Assembly (NCBI GenBank): GCA_026686845.1 | Contig: JAIVEN010000012.1 | Span: 13,890,501 to 13,954,500 of the forward strand | From: Adenanthera pavonina | Taxonomy: Eukaryota; Streptophyta; Magnoliopsida; Fabales; Fabaceae | Length of the DNA: 64,000 nucleotides | Reading direction: 5' to 3' | Shown here: piece by piece, positions 1-10,782 of the stretch | Layout of the letters: each line of letters starts with the position of its first letter | Numbering within the stretch: position 1 is the stretch's first letter | Notes under the pieces: model-generated | The model's database searches: none | What the model was told of the DNA's origin: nothing | Seen by the model: only the letters and a program-made list of their open reading frames with translations | Position numbers and translations under genes: made by a program

Positions 1-1347
1 CATGCTTTTAATTAAATAATCATTAGTTCGCTTAAGTTCAGTGCATGAAGTGCAGCAAACAGATTCAGAAGTAGGTAACGTGGCAGTTTTAGAAACTGTG
101 CTTTGAGACTCCAGCTTGCTTATCTTTTTCTTTGCCAATTTCAGTTCTTTGGCAATTTTAATAAATTCATCATGAAGCTCATGAAATGCATCCAGTAATT
201 CAGAATAAGAAGGTTCAGATTCATATACCTCTTCTTCTTGATCACTGCTGCATGAGGGTGTGACTTCTTCAGAAGCAAGTGCCATTAGACAAATGTTGGC
301 AATCTCATCCTCATCTTCTTCTTCCTCATCTGAGCTGTTGCCCCATATAGATGAGATGTAGGCTTTCTTCTTCTTCCTTTTGTCAGTAGCTTTCTTTTCT
401 TTTTCTTGTTTCTTGATGAATTGGGGGCAGTCCCACTTTATGTGTCCCTGCTTCATGTACTCATAGCAAGTTACAGGTTCTTTTGTGTCTTTCTTATTTT
501 CTCCAGCCACTCCTTTCTTGAAGAATCTCTTGTTCTTCTTCTTGCTGTAGAATCTTCCAAATTTTCTGACCATCATGGCCAGAGTTTCCTCATCCAGGTC
601 ATCTCCTTCGTCAGATTCTTCTTCCTTTTCATCAGCAGCTTTGAGGGCAAGGCCTTTCTTCTTTCTGTCCAGCCCAGCTTCATTGAGTGCTTTGATTTTT
701 CCTTCATACTCCTCAAGGCTGCCGAAGAAAGCTGTGACAGAAGCCATTGATTCTCCTCTGGCTTCTTCTATAGCTGTCACCTTGGGCTGCCATTCCAGAG
801 GGAGAGCTCTGAGTATCTTTCTTACTTTCTCAGACTGTGTGTATTCTTTTCCCAGGCTCTTCAGTTGATTTACAATAAGAGTGAATCTCTTTTGGAGCTC
901 CTTTACAGTTTCTCCTTCAGCCATTTTGAAGCTTTCATACTCCCCAATGCATGTGTTCAGTCTGTTCTCCCTAACTCCAGATGTTCCTTCATGTGCAATC
1001 TGTAGAGTATCCCACATTCCTTTTGCAGTGGTGCATTGTGAGACTCTGTAGAATTCATCCTGGTTCAGGGCACTGACCAAACAATGCTTTGCTTTGAAGT
1101 TCAGTAGGACTCTCCTTCTGTCTTCATCATTCCACTCTGCTTCCAGCTTCTCTTTGTGTCTTCCATCTTCAGTTAGACCCATTGGGACGAAATCTCCTTT
1201 TTCAATGGCTGACCAGATGTCAAGATCAATTGATTGGAGGTAGATCTGCATCCTCATCTTCCAATATCCATAATGCTCTCCACTGAAGCCTGGTGGTCTG
1301 TTAGTGTTGTTTCCTTCAGGAAGTATACTCTCTCTAAAGCCAGCCAT
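1..1347 (-). CDS. gag: gag of E1, open frame truncated by window edge
   Basis: Structural capsid polyprotein of E1. The frame opens at an ATG at 1347 (MAGFRESILPEGNN...) 42 bases inside the primer site and stays open for 449 codons to the window edge; the next downstream part is outside. Visible: a retrotransposon gag core (IWSAIEKGDF, LNFKAKHCLV, EYESFKMAEGETVKEL), a basic KKKNKRFFKK patch, one CCHC zinc knuckle near 440-490, and an acidic DEEEEDEDE stretch. The knuckle reads C-Y-E-Y...H...C, so its second cysteine is tyrosine (TAC in place of the TGC seen in E8). At the codon where E8 gag has a stop (47049-47051) this copy has tryptophan, so on this point E1 is the better preserved. Likely a young copy, but the knuckle change should weaken RNA packaging. 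Confidence 0.85.
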   Translation of the reverse strand, partial: MAGFRESILPEGNNTNRPPGFSGEHYGYWKMRMQIYLQSIDLDIWSAIEKGDFVPMGLTEDGRHKEKLEAEWNDEDRRRVLLNFKAKHCLVSALNQDEFYRVSQCTTAKGMWDTLQIAHEGTSGVRENRLNTCIGEYESFKMAEGETVKELQKRFTLIVNQLKSLGKEYTQSEKVRKILRALPLEWQPKVTAIEEARGESMASVTAFFGSLEEYEGKIKALNEAGLDRKKKGLALKAADEKEEESDEGDDLDEETLAMMVRKFGRFYSKKKNKRFFKKGVAGENKKDTKEPVTCYEYMKQGHIKWDCPQFIKKQEKEKKATDKRKKKKAYISSIWGNSSDEEEEDEDEIANICLMALASEEVTPSCSSDQEEEVYESEPSYSELLDAFHELHDEFIKIAKELKLAKKKISKLESQSTVSKTATLPTSESVCCTSCTELKRTNDYLIKSM

Positions 1348-1388
1348 CTTAATTCCCGGACTGTAAGTTCCTTTGAATGGGAATCCGG

Positions 1389-1400
1389 GCTCTGATACCA
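1389..1400 (-). other. Primer-binding site of E1
   Basis: TGGTATCAGAGC on the minus strand, two bases inside the 5' LTR. It is the standard plant Copia site complementary to the 3' end of initiator tRNA-Met. The same 12-mer is at 47648-47659 in E8. Confidence 0.92.
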
Positions 1401-1945
1401 CTTGTTAGCAAGGCTGACTTCCCAAGAGGGGGGGTGAATTGGGAAGATTGAAATTTTTCTGCATAAAGTGAAGTAAGTGAAGATATCACAGTATAATGAA
1501 AACAATGCGTAAAACAGAGCAAGCTGAAAAGTAAAGATAGGGAGAAGAAGACTCAGTAATTTATCCTGGTTCGGTCTTTCCACTTGACCTACATCCAGTC
1601 CCCAAGACACCTTTTGAGATTTATCCACTATACAGCAAGAATTTCAATGGGCTTCTTGCTAGGGCCACAGTACACGAGTATGCTCTGTTTCTGAGCTCTC
1701 TCAAACTCTCCAAGCACTTTCACTATGTGCTTCCCAATCCCCTTGTGAATACCCCTCACAAGTAAATCTATCTCCAAGATGAAGAGTAGATTGATTACAA
1801 TGAAATAACTCTCTTGAAAAGAGTAGATATGAAAATTTAAGTACAAGTATATAAGTTGAGAGGGTAAAAGCTTTTGAGAAGAAGATTTAGCAGAAATTCG
1901 GTATATACAAGTTTGATTCGTTACCCACAACTTCAAATGATGTTG

Positions 1946-1953
1946 TATTTATA
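1946..1953 (-). promoter_or_regulatory. Likely TATA box of E1 5' LTR promoter
   Basis: TATAAATA on the minus strand. The same octamer stands at the equivalent place in the E8 LTRs (37986-37993, 48203-48210), the solo LTR (14949-14956) and the E6 5' LTR (62754-62761). Conservation between diverged copies supports a promoter role; the start site itself is not visible. Confidence 0.6.
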
Positions 1954-2049
1954 GATTTAGGTCTCAAATATCCGTTAGAGACTAAATCTATCCGTTGGGG
2001 AAGTTATCCAACGGTTACTCTGAAAAACTATCCATTTACCAACCGCATT

Positions 2050-3035
2050 TAATGTTTCTGACATACTGAAATTCGAATTTTGGTTGGTCAACAGACGAAT
2101 TTCGAAGGAGCCGAAGATTAAAGCTTCCAACGTTATAGCACGAAGTTCGTCTGTTCATGAATTGAAATTCAAATTTTGAAACTTACAAAACATTTTCACA
2201 GTGTGACATACGAATTTCCAAGAAGAAAGTTTTTTAGTTAAGTGTGAACAGTGTTTTCAATTTTCTACAGTGCCTTCGAAATTCGAATTTTGGTATCCCA
2301 AAATTCGTCTGTCCACTGAATGTTTAAGAGACACAGTAGATTACTTTCTTCGAAATTCGAATTTTGGAAGGGTGAAATTCATCTGTCAGAGAGACTCTTT
2401 CCAGACTAATTTCATCATTCGAATGTTGCAAGTTCTTGTCATTCGTATGTCAATGTTTCACTTTAACAGACTCAAGAACTTAGCTTCTGAAATTCGAATT
2501 TTAATGTTCAAAGTTCGTCTGTCAGAGAGCAGTTTTGAAACTTAAATCATTCTTGATCTCAGATGAACTTTAACATAGTTTCAGACGAATTTCTTCTATT
2601 TTCTCAATTTTTGTTTTGTTTGAAATTTGAATTTTGAAGACTCAAAGTTCGTCTATTGCAAAGAGGCATCTTTCAGACTTATATGAAAATTCGAATGTTG
2701 GAAGTTCAAAATTCGTCTGTCAGAGAGCATTTATCAAACTCAATTTCATTTTGATTTCAGATGCACTTTATCATAATTTCAGACGGATTTCTTTGGTTTT
2801 TACAAACTTCATTTTACTTGAAATTCGAATTTTGAAAGTGTGAAGTTCGTCTGTTTACCAAAAGGCCTCTTTCAAACTAGATGAAAATTCGAATTTTGAA
2901 CAGGCAAAATTCATCTGACAGAGAGCCATCTCTTCAGACTTATTCAGTTTTAGCTCGAAATTTGAATTTCCAAAGGCAAAGTTCGAATTTCAAACTTGAC
3001 AGTTTAGCTTAAACTTTCAATCTTCGTCTGTTTGT
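2050..3035. repeat. Array of alternating TTCGAA palindromes and TTCGTCTGT motifs in the LTR
   Basis: About 1 kb of the U3 side of the LTR is a degenerate tandem array. Each unit has AAATTCGAATTTTG, a short spacer, then AAAGTTCGTCTGTCAGAGAG, with a period of roughly 90-130 bp; some motifs are inverted (CAGACGAA). I count about ten of each motif. Equivalent arrays fill the E8 LTRs (38110-38970, 48325-49190), the solo LTR (15070-15835) and, more decayed, the E6 LTRs. Repeated palindromic motifs in LTRs have been described for Sireviruses; whether these are the same motifs is not known to me. Confidence 0.85.
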
Positions 3036-3263
3036 GGGTGTTTTTCAAATATTTAAAGATTTAACATAAAATCAAGGTTTGAAAACATCTTTTCTTCAAA
3101 TCAAAATCTTTTACCCAGTCATAACAAAAACTAAGGATCCTACAAAAGATCTAACAGCAAGAACTCAGAAAATTTTCACTTGAGACAGCTTTGATCTCCT
3201 TTGATATCTTCAATCCAAGCTCTTGAATGTTGGTTTGGAATCATCAAAACTCTTGATTCAACA

Positions 3264-5493
3264 CTTAGAAATTGTGGAATTGTTTCACAATTAATTCCAC
3301 CAGGAACACCACAATGGAATGTTGTTTCTGAACGAAGCAATCGAACCCTATTAGATATGGTTCAATCTATGATAAGTCAAACAGATCTTCCACCATCCTT
3401 TTGGGGCTATGCATTAGAAACAGTGGCATTCACACTAAACCGTATTCCATCTAAGGCGGATGAAAAGACCCCATATGAGATATTGACTGGAAAGAAGCCC
3501 AGTTTGTCTTTTATCAAGATTTGGGGATGCAATGCATATGTTAAGCAACAAACCTCAGATAAGTTAGCACCTAAATCTATAAAATGCCTTTTTGTGGGGT
3601 ATCCCAAGCAAACTAAGGGACACTACTTCTACAATCCCACTAAAAATAAAATGTTTATTGCTTAGAATGATATTTTTCTAGAAAAAGAGTTTGTTTCTAA
3701 AAGAACCAGTGTAAGTAAGATAAATCTCGAAGAAGTTCGAGACCCACAAAATCGCATTGAGCCAGAGATAGAAGAACGAGAAGACTCACAATAAGTTGAT
3801 GAGACTACTCAAGTAACACAAGACCCAAGAAGGTCTGATAGAGCACGACATCAGCCTTAAAGATATAGATTTCTTTTAACTGTAGTCATGATGTGTTGCT
3901 CTTGGATCAAGAAGATCTAACCACCTATTAAGAGGCCATAATGGGATCTGACTCTGAAAAATGGTTGGGTGCCATGAAGTCTAAGATGCAATCCATGTAT
4001 GACAATCAGGTATAGACCTTGATTAACCCACCTGAAGGTATAAAAACCATTGGGTGTAAATGGGTTTTTAAGAAGAAAACCGACATGAATGGCCAAGTGC
4101 ATACCTTCAAAGCACGATTGGTTGCAAAAGGATTCAAGCAAACTCATGGTATAGACTATGATGAAAACTTTTCACCAATCGCCATGATTAAGTCAGTCAG
4201 GATCCTTCTTGCCATTGCAGCGTACTATGATTATGAGATTTCACAGATGGACATCAAAATAGCATTCCTTAATGGCAAGCTACTTGAGGATGTGTACATG
4301 ACACAACTTGAGGGTTTTGTACGTCCAGAAGATTCTGCGAAGGTTTACAAGCTTCAGAGATCCATTTATGCATTGAAGCAATCATCTCGTAGTTGGAATC
4401 AAAGTTTTGATGAAGTAGTCAAAGACTTCGGATTTATCCAAAATGTTGATGAACCTTGTGTTTACAAGAAGGTTAGTGGGAGCACAATTGTATTTCTGGT
4501 GCTTTATGTTGATGACATCCTACTCATTGGGAATGACATTCTTACCTTGCAAAATATCAAGACTTGGTTAGGGAAGTGTTTCTCAATGAAAGACTTAGGA
4601 GAAACCACCTATATTCTAGGTATTAGGATCTATAGGGATAGATCCAAGGGGCTAATCGGCCTAAGTCAGTGTATTTATATAGACAAAGTATTGCATAGTT
4701 TAGTATGCAAGAGTCAAAGAGGGGTTACATACCCATGTCTCATGGTATCAATCTCAGCAAAACTCAGTGTCCTTATTCATGAGATGAGCGAGAATGCATG
4801 AGCAAGATTCCATATGCTTCAGCATTTAGATCAATTATGTATGCCATGTTGTGCACTCGACCGGATGTCTCATATGTCGTAAGCATGACTAGTAGATATC
4901 AGTTAGATCCAGGTGAGAATCACTGGACTGCTGTCAAGAATATTCTGAAGTACTTAAGAAGGACTAAGGATGTATTCTTGGTGTATAGAGGGTTGCAAGA
5001 CGAGCTTGTTGTAAATGGTTACACAGATGCAAGTTTCCAATCTGACAAAGATGATTCTAGATTGCAATCAGGATTCCTATTCTGTTTGAATGGTGGAGCA
5101 GTTAGTTGGAAGAATTCCGAGCAAAGCATTGTAGCTGATTCTACAATAGAAGCTGAGTACCTAGCAACATCATATGCGGCTAAGGAAGCTGTTTGGAATA
5201 AGAAGTTCATCACTGAGCTTGGAGTGGTGACTACCATTTCAAATCTGATAGATCTATTTTGTGACAACAATGGTGCAATAGCACAGGCTAAAGAGCCTAG
5301 GTCACATCGAAGAACAAAACACATACTTAGACGATATCATCTCATCAGAGAAATCATTGATAGGGGTGATATAAAGATATGCAAAATACCAACTGATGAC
5401 AATGTTGCTTATCCTCTTACTAAGTCACTTGCACAGATATAGCATAAGCATCATGTTAGGTCAACGAGCATTAGATACATCAACGATTGGGCC
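3264..5493 (+). pseudogene. pol: Broken pol of E2: integrase C-half, reverse transcriptase, RNase H
   Basis: Order along the strand: integrase from NCGIVSQL with the SERSNRTLLDM segment that replaces the usual VERxNRT catalytic region (3264-3662), the LTGKKPSLSFIKIWGC and KCLFVGYPK C-terminal integrase motifs, then RT (about 4019-4800) with KARLVAKGFKQ, QMDIKIAFLNG and the catalytic LYVDDILLIG, then RNase H (4798-5490) with GYTDASFQ, TIEAEYLA and CDNNGAIAQA. Breaks: a TAG at 3663, several stops between 3790 and 4020, a frameshift near 4796, and a stop at 5440-5442 inside KSLAQI. Not functional as it stands. Its partner copy E7 has different breaks. Confidence 0.88.
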
Positions 5494-5509
5494 TAGTGTA
5501 ATTGGGAGT
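5494..5509 (+). other. Polypurine-like tract of E2
   Basis: TAGTGTAATTGGGAGT abuts the 3' LTR. The E7 counterpart is TAGTGCAAGTGGGAGT, so this is the plus-strand priming site. It is only partly purine, as is usual for this kind of Copia. Confidence 0.65.
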
Positions 5510-7090
5510 TGTTGGAGATTGTGCCCTAGGCCAATCATTGTATTATGAACATTGTTCTTCATTATGAAAAAAGAAGGTGTTTTTTCTTACATTATTATAT
5601 TGTTTACATGTTTTCTTTATAATAATATCCTTAGGTAAATTATTTTATTCTAAATGTTCCTAGTCAACCATCTTTATGGGAACAATGATGAAGTAAGACT
5701 AGTATAATTTTGATTGATAATTATGCAATAATTATGTATGAAGATACAAATCAAAATCATAGGCTCCTATTAGAAAATAGGCATTGGATCAACCCGTCAT
5801 GAGATAGCTGCATGGATCAAGTCATAAGCATATCTCATATATAACTGTGTCACTAAGTCCTCAGACCTGAGATCATCATGGCTTCCTACATGGGGAACAC
5901 TATACTTTGGAATAGTCAAAAGTCACCTTTAATTGGGAGATCATAAAAGCTATGATCGGGCATGTTGGAACTTGTGTGGAGGAAGATTAATGGTCAAGAT
6001 GGAATTTGTCCCTCTAATTAATGGAGAGATATATCTGGGCTCTTCGATGAGTGAGACTGAGAAATGCATGGCCGTGCTCGAATGGAAGAGTTTCCATTTG
6101 TTCTGTCAATCTGCTTGGAGATCGAGAAAGTGATAGTCAAGTAACATGAGGATGACGTTTCCATGCCTCATACTTGACTTACATGTCATGAGACAAAAGG
6201 GATATTAAAATTAATTGGATTAATTTGAACAATATATATATTTTGAAATATTATATATCAAATATATAATATATTAAATATATATTTCAAATTTTAATAT
6301 ATATATATATAATTCTATCATCCTAAATTAAACATTAAATTCATTGAATCTAGACACATTTTAGATTCAATGAATCTGGACATTGTAGCTCGAGTTGGCT
6401 CATTCTTGTGTGCGACCCTGTAGACCCATATGATGTTGGTAGTGGGCCAATAACACTATTGAACTCACAAGTCACAAGTGGCCTCTAGGAAGACATTGTA
6501 ACTACCTAAATCATATGAGATCGGAGACCCAATGTAACATATCATTTTAATTTAAATTAAATCAAATATTAATTAAATAGATGAGTTTGAATTTAAATCT
6601 ATCTAATAGATTAAATTTAAACTAACTATCTAATATATATTCAGAATCAAATCTAGATTTAATTTATCATATAAATCAAATTTAGATTATTAGTTTCAAT
6701 TTAAATCTATCATATTGAATATATTGATATAGACTAGTATACAAAATAAAAAGAATTCGAATTACCCTAAAGAGAGAGCGGCCGTACACTCAGAAAGAAA
6801 AAATGTACGGATGAACAGCGAAGGCATACAGACTTGTACAGAATTGTATGGACATCACAACCAGAGGTGCTAGTACGCCATTCGAGTTGGACTTACCATT
6901 CATATGGATATCAGTAGAGGGAGTTGAATAATCATGTTAGTTCCTGAGGTCAAACGAAATGAAAAAGAACACCAAGGGATACACCGGAGATAAATTCTCT
7001 TTGTACATCTGAATCTAAATAACATTGACGGATCCATGGGAGGAAATTTCTTGATAGTTTTCTACTGCGTATATGTTGAAATTCCCAACA
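5510..7090 (+). repeat. 3' LTR of E2 (1581 bp)
   Basis: Starts TGTTGGAGATTG and ends ATTCCCAACA, giving a six-base terminal inverted repeat TGTTGG/CCAACA. It matches the E7 LTRs and the solo LTR at 13821-17111. Inside, 6225-6315 is almost pure A/T with nested palindromes (TATATATTT / AAATATATA), a feature shared by every copy. Near the 3' end are several GTACGG/GTACAG words (6783-6860). Confidence 0.88.
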
Positions 7091-8598
7091 TCTTTTTGGG
7101 TCAATAAACACATTTGGCAATTGATTTGCTAAATTTTACAATTGAATTATCTTTTAAACTTCTTATTCACATTATTTTGTACAATGATCTAACTGAGACA
7201 AGGATAATTCATTCCAGCTAATTTCTTTTTCCAACTGCTTCTTCTCTCCCCTAATGTTGGAAAAATTGATTCATCAAAGTGACAATCAGCAAAACGTACT
7301 GTGAATAAATCTCCTATTAATGGTTCAAGATATCTTATTATTGATGAAAATTCATATCTAACATATATCCCTAACCTTCTCTAAGGTCCCATCTTAGTGC
7401 ATTGTGGTGGAGCAATTGACACATAAACCACACATCCAAACACTCTTAGATGGGAAATATTAGGTTCCTGATTGAGAACCGTTTGTAAAAGAGATGATTG
7501 TTTATAGCTTGTTGGTCTGATGCGAATCAATGTTGCAGCATGCAAAATTGCATGCGCCTAAACAAATATTGGGAGTTTTGACCTCATAAGAAATGGTCTT
7601 GCAATTAATTTCAAACATTTAATAAATGATTCTGCAAGTCCATGTTGTGTATGAACATGTGCTACAGGATGTTCAATCTCAATTCTAATGGATATACAAT
7701 AATCATTAAAGGCTTGTGATGTAAATTTAGCAACATTATCAAGGCATATTTTCTTAATTGGATAATCAGGGAATTGAGCTCTTAGTCGAATTAATTGGGC
7801 AAGCAGTCTCACAAACGCCTGGTTGCGAGTTGGCAATAAACAAACATGTGACCATTTAGTCGATGTATCGATTAAAATCATAAAATATCTAAATAGTCCA
7901 CATGATGGGTGTTAGCCCACAATATCACCTTATATATGCTCTAAAAAGCTTACTGATTCACTTCTAATTTTAGTTAATGATGGTCGAATAATCAATTTTC
8001 CTTGAGAATAAGCATGACATAAGAAACTATTAGATTGAAGATTCTACTGGCTCTTCAAGTTATGTCCATATGTATTTTCTATTATTCTTCACATCATAAT
8101 TGAACTGGGATGGCCCAACCAATCATGCCAACAAGAAACATAGGATTTGTAAACTTCTGGTTTACAATGGCATGTGATTCAATTGTACTAATATATGTAT
8201 AGTACAAACCAGAGAAAAGTGTAGGTAATTTTTCCAATACACATCTTTCATTTGAGATAGTTCTCGTAATATAAAGATACTCAACATCATTTTCATTAGT
8301 AGCCTTAATATGATATCTATTTTTGTGGATATCTTTAAAGTTCAATAAATTTCTATGAGACTTAGAGGAATATAGTATATCATCAATTTGCAATTTTTGT
8401 TCCTCTTTGTAATATTATATTGGCTCTTCCAGAGCCTTCGATTATTTTTGTACTACCGGATATGGTACTAACATAGGTTTCTCGCATTACTAAATTTGAA
8501 AAATATTTCCTATTTTTTAGAATTGTATGCATTGTAACACTATCCGTAAGGCATATATCCTCGTGGTTAATGTTGGTGTCGACCGATAGAATAGTCAT
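7091..8598 (-). pseudogene. pol: Broken protease/integrase region of E3
   Basis: Reading down the minus strand: a protease-side segment (8598-8383, LTDSVTMHTILKNRKYFS, where the aspartate of the DSATTHTI-type motif is in DSVTMHTI), a GAG-pre-integrase stretch (8393-8094, with WLGHPS), an integrase core (7881-7558) with DTSTKWSHVCLL, the CLDNVAKF segment that carries the second catalytic aspartate, and HTQHGLAESFIKCLK where the usual NGLAE/NGVAE catalytic glutamate is kept. After that come ISHLRVFGC-like and LGIYVRYE C-terminal integrase motifs and the QLPNVFIDPKR linker that precedes RT. Frameshifts separate every segment. E2 is inserted right after the linker. Confidence 0.78.
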
Positions 8599-8789
8599 TC
8601 TTCAAGGACATTAAAAGGAAAAAATAAATAAATATAAGAAAATACATAAATCATAAATTCATAAATATTCAATGTTCTAACAATGCTTGAAACATAAATT
8701 CCAATGAAAAGAAAAAAAAACTGAAATGTTCTAGAAAAGACAATGCATAAAATAAAACATGCTAATATAATTTATTTTTTAGATAGTTC

Positions 8790-9812
8790 TATCACCAATC
8801 AAGTGGTTAATCCTTGCATCTAGGTCAGCAAAGAAATCAGCAACATCTAAGTGGGAGACATCTATATTTCCATAATCAAAATCACTATCATAAAGTACAA
8901 AGTTTGTCTTCATCTTATTTTCCCTTTTAACAGATTCTTAATAAAGATCAATAAAGTGCTTTGGGGTATGACAGGTACAGGACCAATGACCAATTCCACC
9001 ATAGCGGTAGCATTTATTTTCAACATTTTTGTTGTTTTGTCCACCATTTCTCGTATTATTTTTCTCAATTTGTCTCTTTGGGTGGAAATTTGTGTTCAGC
9101 ATATTATTACTTTGACGTTGTCCCCATCCACGACCATAATCACAACCACGTCCACAACTACAATTAGGACCATGACCACAAGATTGCCCAAAAGTGTGGT
9201 TGTCATGAGTTACTACATTCACTTCAGGGAATGGAGCAGTGCCAGTACGACGCAACTCATGGTTTTTCATCAAAAGTTTATTGTTTTGCTCAACAAACAA
9301 AAGACATTATATCAATTCAAAATATTTCTTAAAGCCCTTTTCACAATATTGCCGCTACAAGAGCATATTGGATGCATGAAAAGTGGAGAATGTTTTTTAT
9401 AGTATGTCAGCATCAGTGACTTTTTCTCCACATAGTTTGAGTTTAGAACTAATTCTAAATACAGCTGAATTATAATCGCTTACAGTTTTAAAATCGTGTA
9501 AGCATAGATGTATTCATTCATAACAGGCTTTAGAAAGAATGACAGTTGTTAGGTGGTCAAATCTTTCTTTTAGGCTTTTTCAAAGGACAAGAGAGTCTTT
9601 TATTGTAAGGTGCGCAACCTTTACCCTTCATGGAGGTGGTGACGTGGGAAAATCATTGCCTTTGCCTTTTTTTGTTCGGCAATATTCTCTTCTTTAATGG
9701 TCTTGCCAAGATCAATTGCATCTAAGTGAATTTCAATATTCAAAACCCAGGATAAGTAATTCTTTCCAATAATATCCAGTGCCACAAATTCAAGTTTTGC
9801 TAGGTTTGACAT
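8790..9812 (-). pseudogene. gag: Broken gag of E3
   Basis: Starts at an ATG at 9812 with MSNLAKLEFVALDIIGKNYL. After a frameshift near 9625 the gag core continues (RFDHLTTVILSKA, LHDFKTVSDYNSAVFRI). A second open piece at 9300-8938 carries a glycine/cysteine-rich region and a zinc knuckle reading CYRYGGIGHWSCTC. The first spacing is C-X2-Y, so the second cysteine is lost, while H and the last C remain. About 200 A/T-rich bases without coding sense (8599-8790) separate gag from protease; in this group an intron or spacer is sometimes found there, but I cannot place splice sites. Confidence 0.72.
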
Positions 9813-10782
9813 ATTTGTGCTATAAAAGAAATAATAAATAAGTTAACACTCATTTACTAAAAATAATTTTATGATTTATGAAAAATCAAGCTTATTTACA
9901 TTCAATAAATAAGTGAGAATAACTAATAGAGCAAGTAATAAAATTTATGTGTGAACATACAATAACCTTTAATATGGGAAGAAAAAAAATGAAACATATA
10001 GAAGGAGGTAATTGAGTATTCCCAATAATAAGAAAATCACTTAATAAGAAGTTTATTTTATTTTATTTTATCCCCCCCTTTTTTCAATTTCTAATGGTTT
10101 AGAACAAAAATAACAAACATATAATTTTAAGTAAGCAACAAATAAATTTAAATGTAGATATCTTCAGGATCTACTCTGTATTCTATGTGGATAGTTTCAA
10201 GATCCACTTTATATCTTATGTGGATATATTCAGGATTCACTCTATAAATTTAAAAGTAAATATCTTCTAGATTTACAATATGTTTTGTGTGAATATCTAC
10301 GAAATTCGCTTTATGTTTTTATGTAAATAACTTCAGGATCCACTTTGTATTTTATTTATGTGAATAACTTCAGGATTCATTTTATATTCTATGTATCTAT
10401 TTATTTTAGGAATTTAATTGTACCTCATACTTCTAGATATGACATATCTTTTTCTATTCTCAATAGATAAAAGGAATTTTTTTTATTATTAAGAGAGATG
10501 GAGAAGAAAAGAATAAGAAAGTAGTTGTACAAAGAATTAATTTCACAAATAAATAGTAGATGAATGATATAACTTTAGCAACAAGTCTAACAACACATAT
10601 TAAATAAAAGTACTTAGATAATAAAGATTGATTCATTATATAAGTAAGTGTGCCTCCATCTCTTTTAGAGATGTTCATTGGCATGAGCATTAATCTTCAA
10701 TCTCATGATGATAGATATATATATACAATTAAGAATAAAATCACCTACCTTATGATAAAAGCTAGTTATCGTGCTGATAACG
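9813..10782 (-). other. Leader of E3, no coding content
   Basis: Non-coding 5' leader between LTR and gag. Besides the tandem repeat at 10150-10410 it holds A/T-rich sequence only. Just inside the LTR the minus strand reads TTATCAGCAC (10771-10780), at the position of a primer site but not the standard initiator-Met 3'-end match, so priming may use another tRNA or tRNA region. The short frames in it do not resemble proteins. Confidence 0.6.
10150..10410. repeat. Tandem repeat of about 40-60 bp units in the E3 leader
   Basis: About six degenerate units of the form ATATCTTCAGGATCCACT followed by a short T-rich part and ATGTGGA. The most regular are at 10158-10200, 10200-10250 and 10325-10385. 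The units vary in length and are A/T-rich. Confidence 0.75.

Larger units (their letters stand above)
1..3263 (-). mobile_element. E1: Sirevirus-like Ty1/copia retrotransposon, 5' part only (window edge)
   Basis: On the minus strand this reads 5' LTR (3263 to 1403), primer-binding site, then gag running off the left edge. It is closely similar to the corresponding part of E8 (46280-49424) but has its own differences, so it is a separate copy of the same family. It lies inside E2: immediately right of its LTR, the integrase frame of E2 resumes with CTTAGAAATTGTGG, which matches the uninterrupted order CATCTTAGAAATTG in E7. The predicted target duplication is therefore CTTAG; its partner lies outside the window. 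Assignment to the Sirevirus (SIRE/Maximus) lineage rests on the gag and pol sequence of the E8 copy and is family knowledge, not a database result. Confidence 0.9.
1403..3263 (-). repeat. 5' LTR of E1 (1861 bp)
   Basis: On the plus strand it starts TGTTAGCAAGG and ends TTGATTCAACA, the same ends as both E8 LTRs. It is about 100 bp longer than the E8 LTRs (1763-1764 bp), mainly because it carries an extra TTCGAA/TTCGTCTGT unit around 2290-2370. That suggests array units expand or contract between copies. A TATA box sits at 1946-1953 on the minus strand. Confidence 0.9.
3264..7090 (+). mobile_element. E2: long-LTR (TGTTGG family) Ty1/copia element, 3' part
   Basis: Plus-strand Copia element whose 5' part (5' LTR, gag, protease) is outside the window because E1 sits in its integrase. 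The visible part is integrase C-terminal half, RT, RNase H, a purine-rich tract and the complete 3' LTR ending at 7090. The protein is the same family as E7. It is inserted in E3: just right of 7090 the minus-strand pol of E3 begins in the linker between integrase and RT. The right copy of its target duplication would be TCTTT (7091-7095). Confidence 0.88.

Noticed and set aside
406..868. Open frames on the plus strand (114 and 97 codons)
   Set aside because: They lie opposite the open gag frame of E1; the same shadows occur opposite E8 gag at 46668-47127. Leucine/serine-rich antisense of a lysine/glutamate-rich gag.
1254..1936. Minus-strand frames of 124 and 102 codons in the LTR of E1
   Set aside because: They run through primer site and LTR; similar frames in the E8 LTR differ in length and content. 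Chance.
2270..2843. Plus-strand frames in LTR repeats (also 38285-38697, 48502-48914, 28551-28829, 63167-63355)
   Set aside because: They arise because the repeat units have a period that sometimes keeps a frame open; no known protein resemblance, on the strand opposite to transcription.
2050..3035. CRISPR-like spaced repeats
   Set aside because: Units are degenerate, the spacing varies and they lie in a plant LTR. Not a CRISPR array.
3264..5493. Virus integration (caulimovirus or other pararetrovirus)
   Set aside because: Domain order integrase-RT-RNase H and the LTRs show a Ty1/copia element; no movement or coat protein is present.
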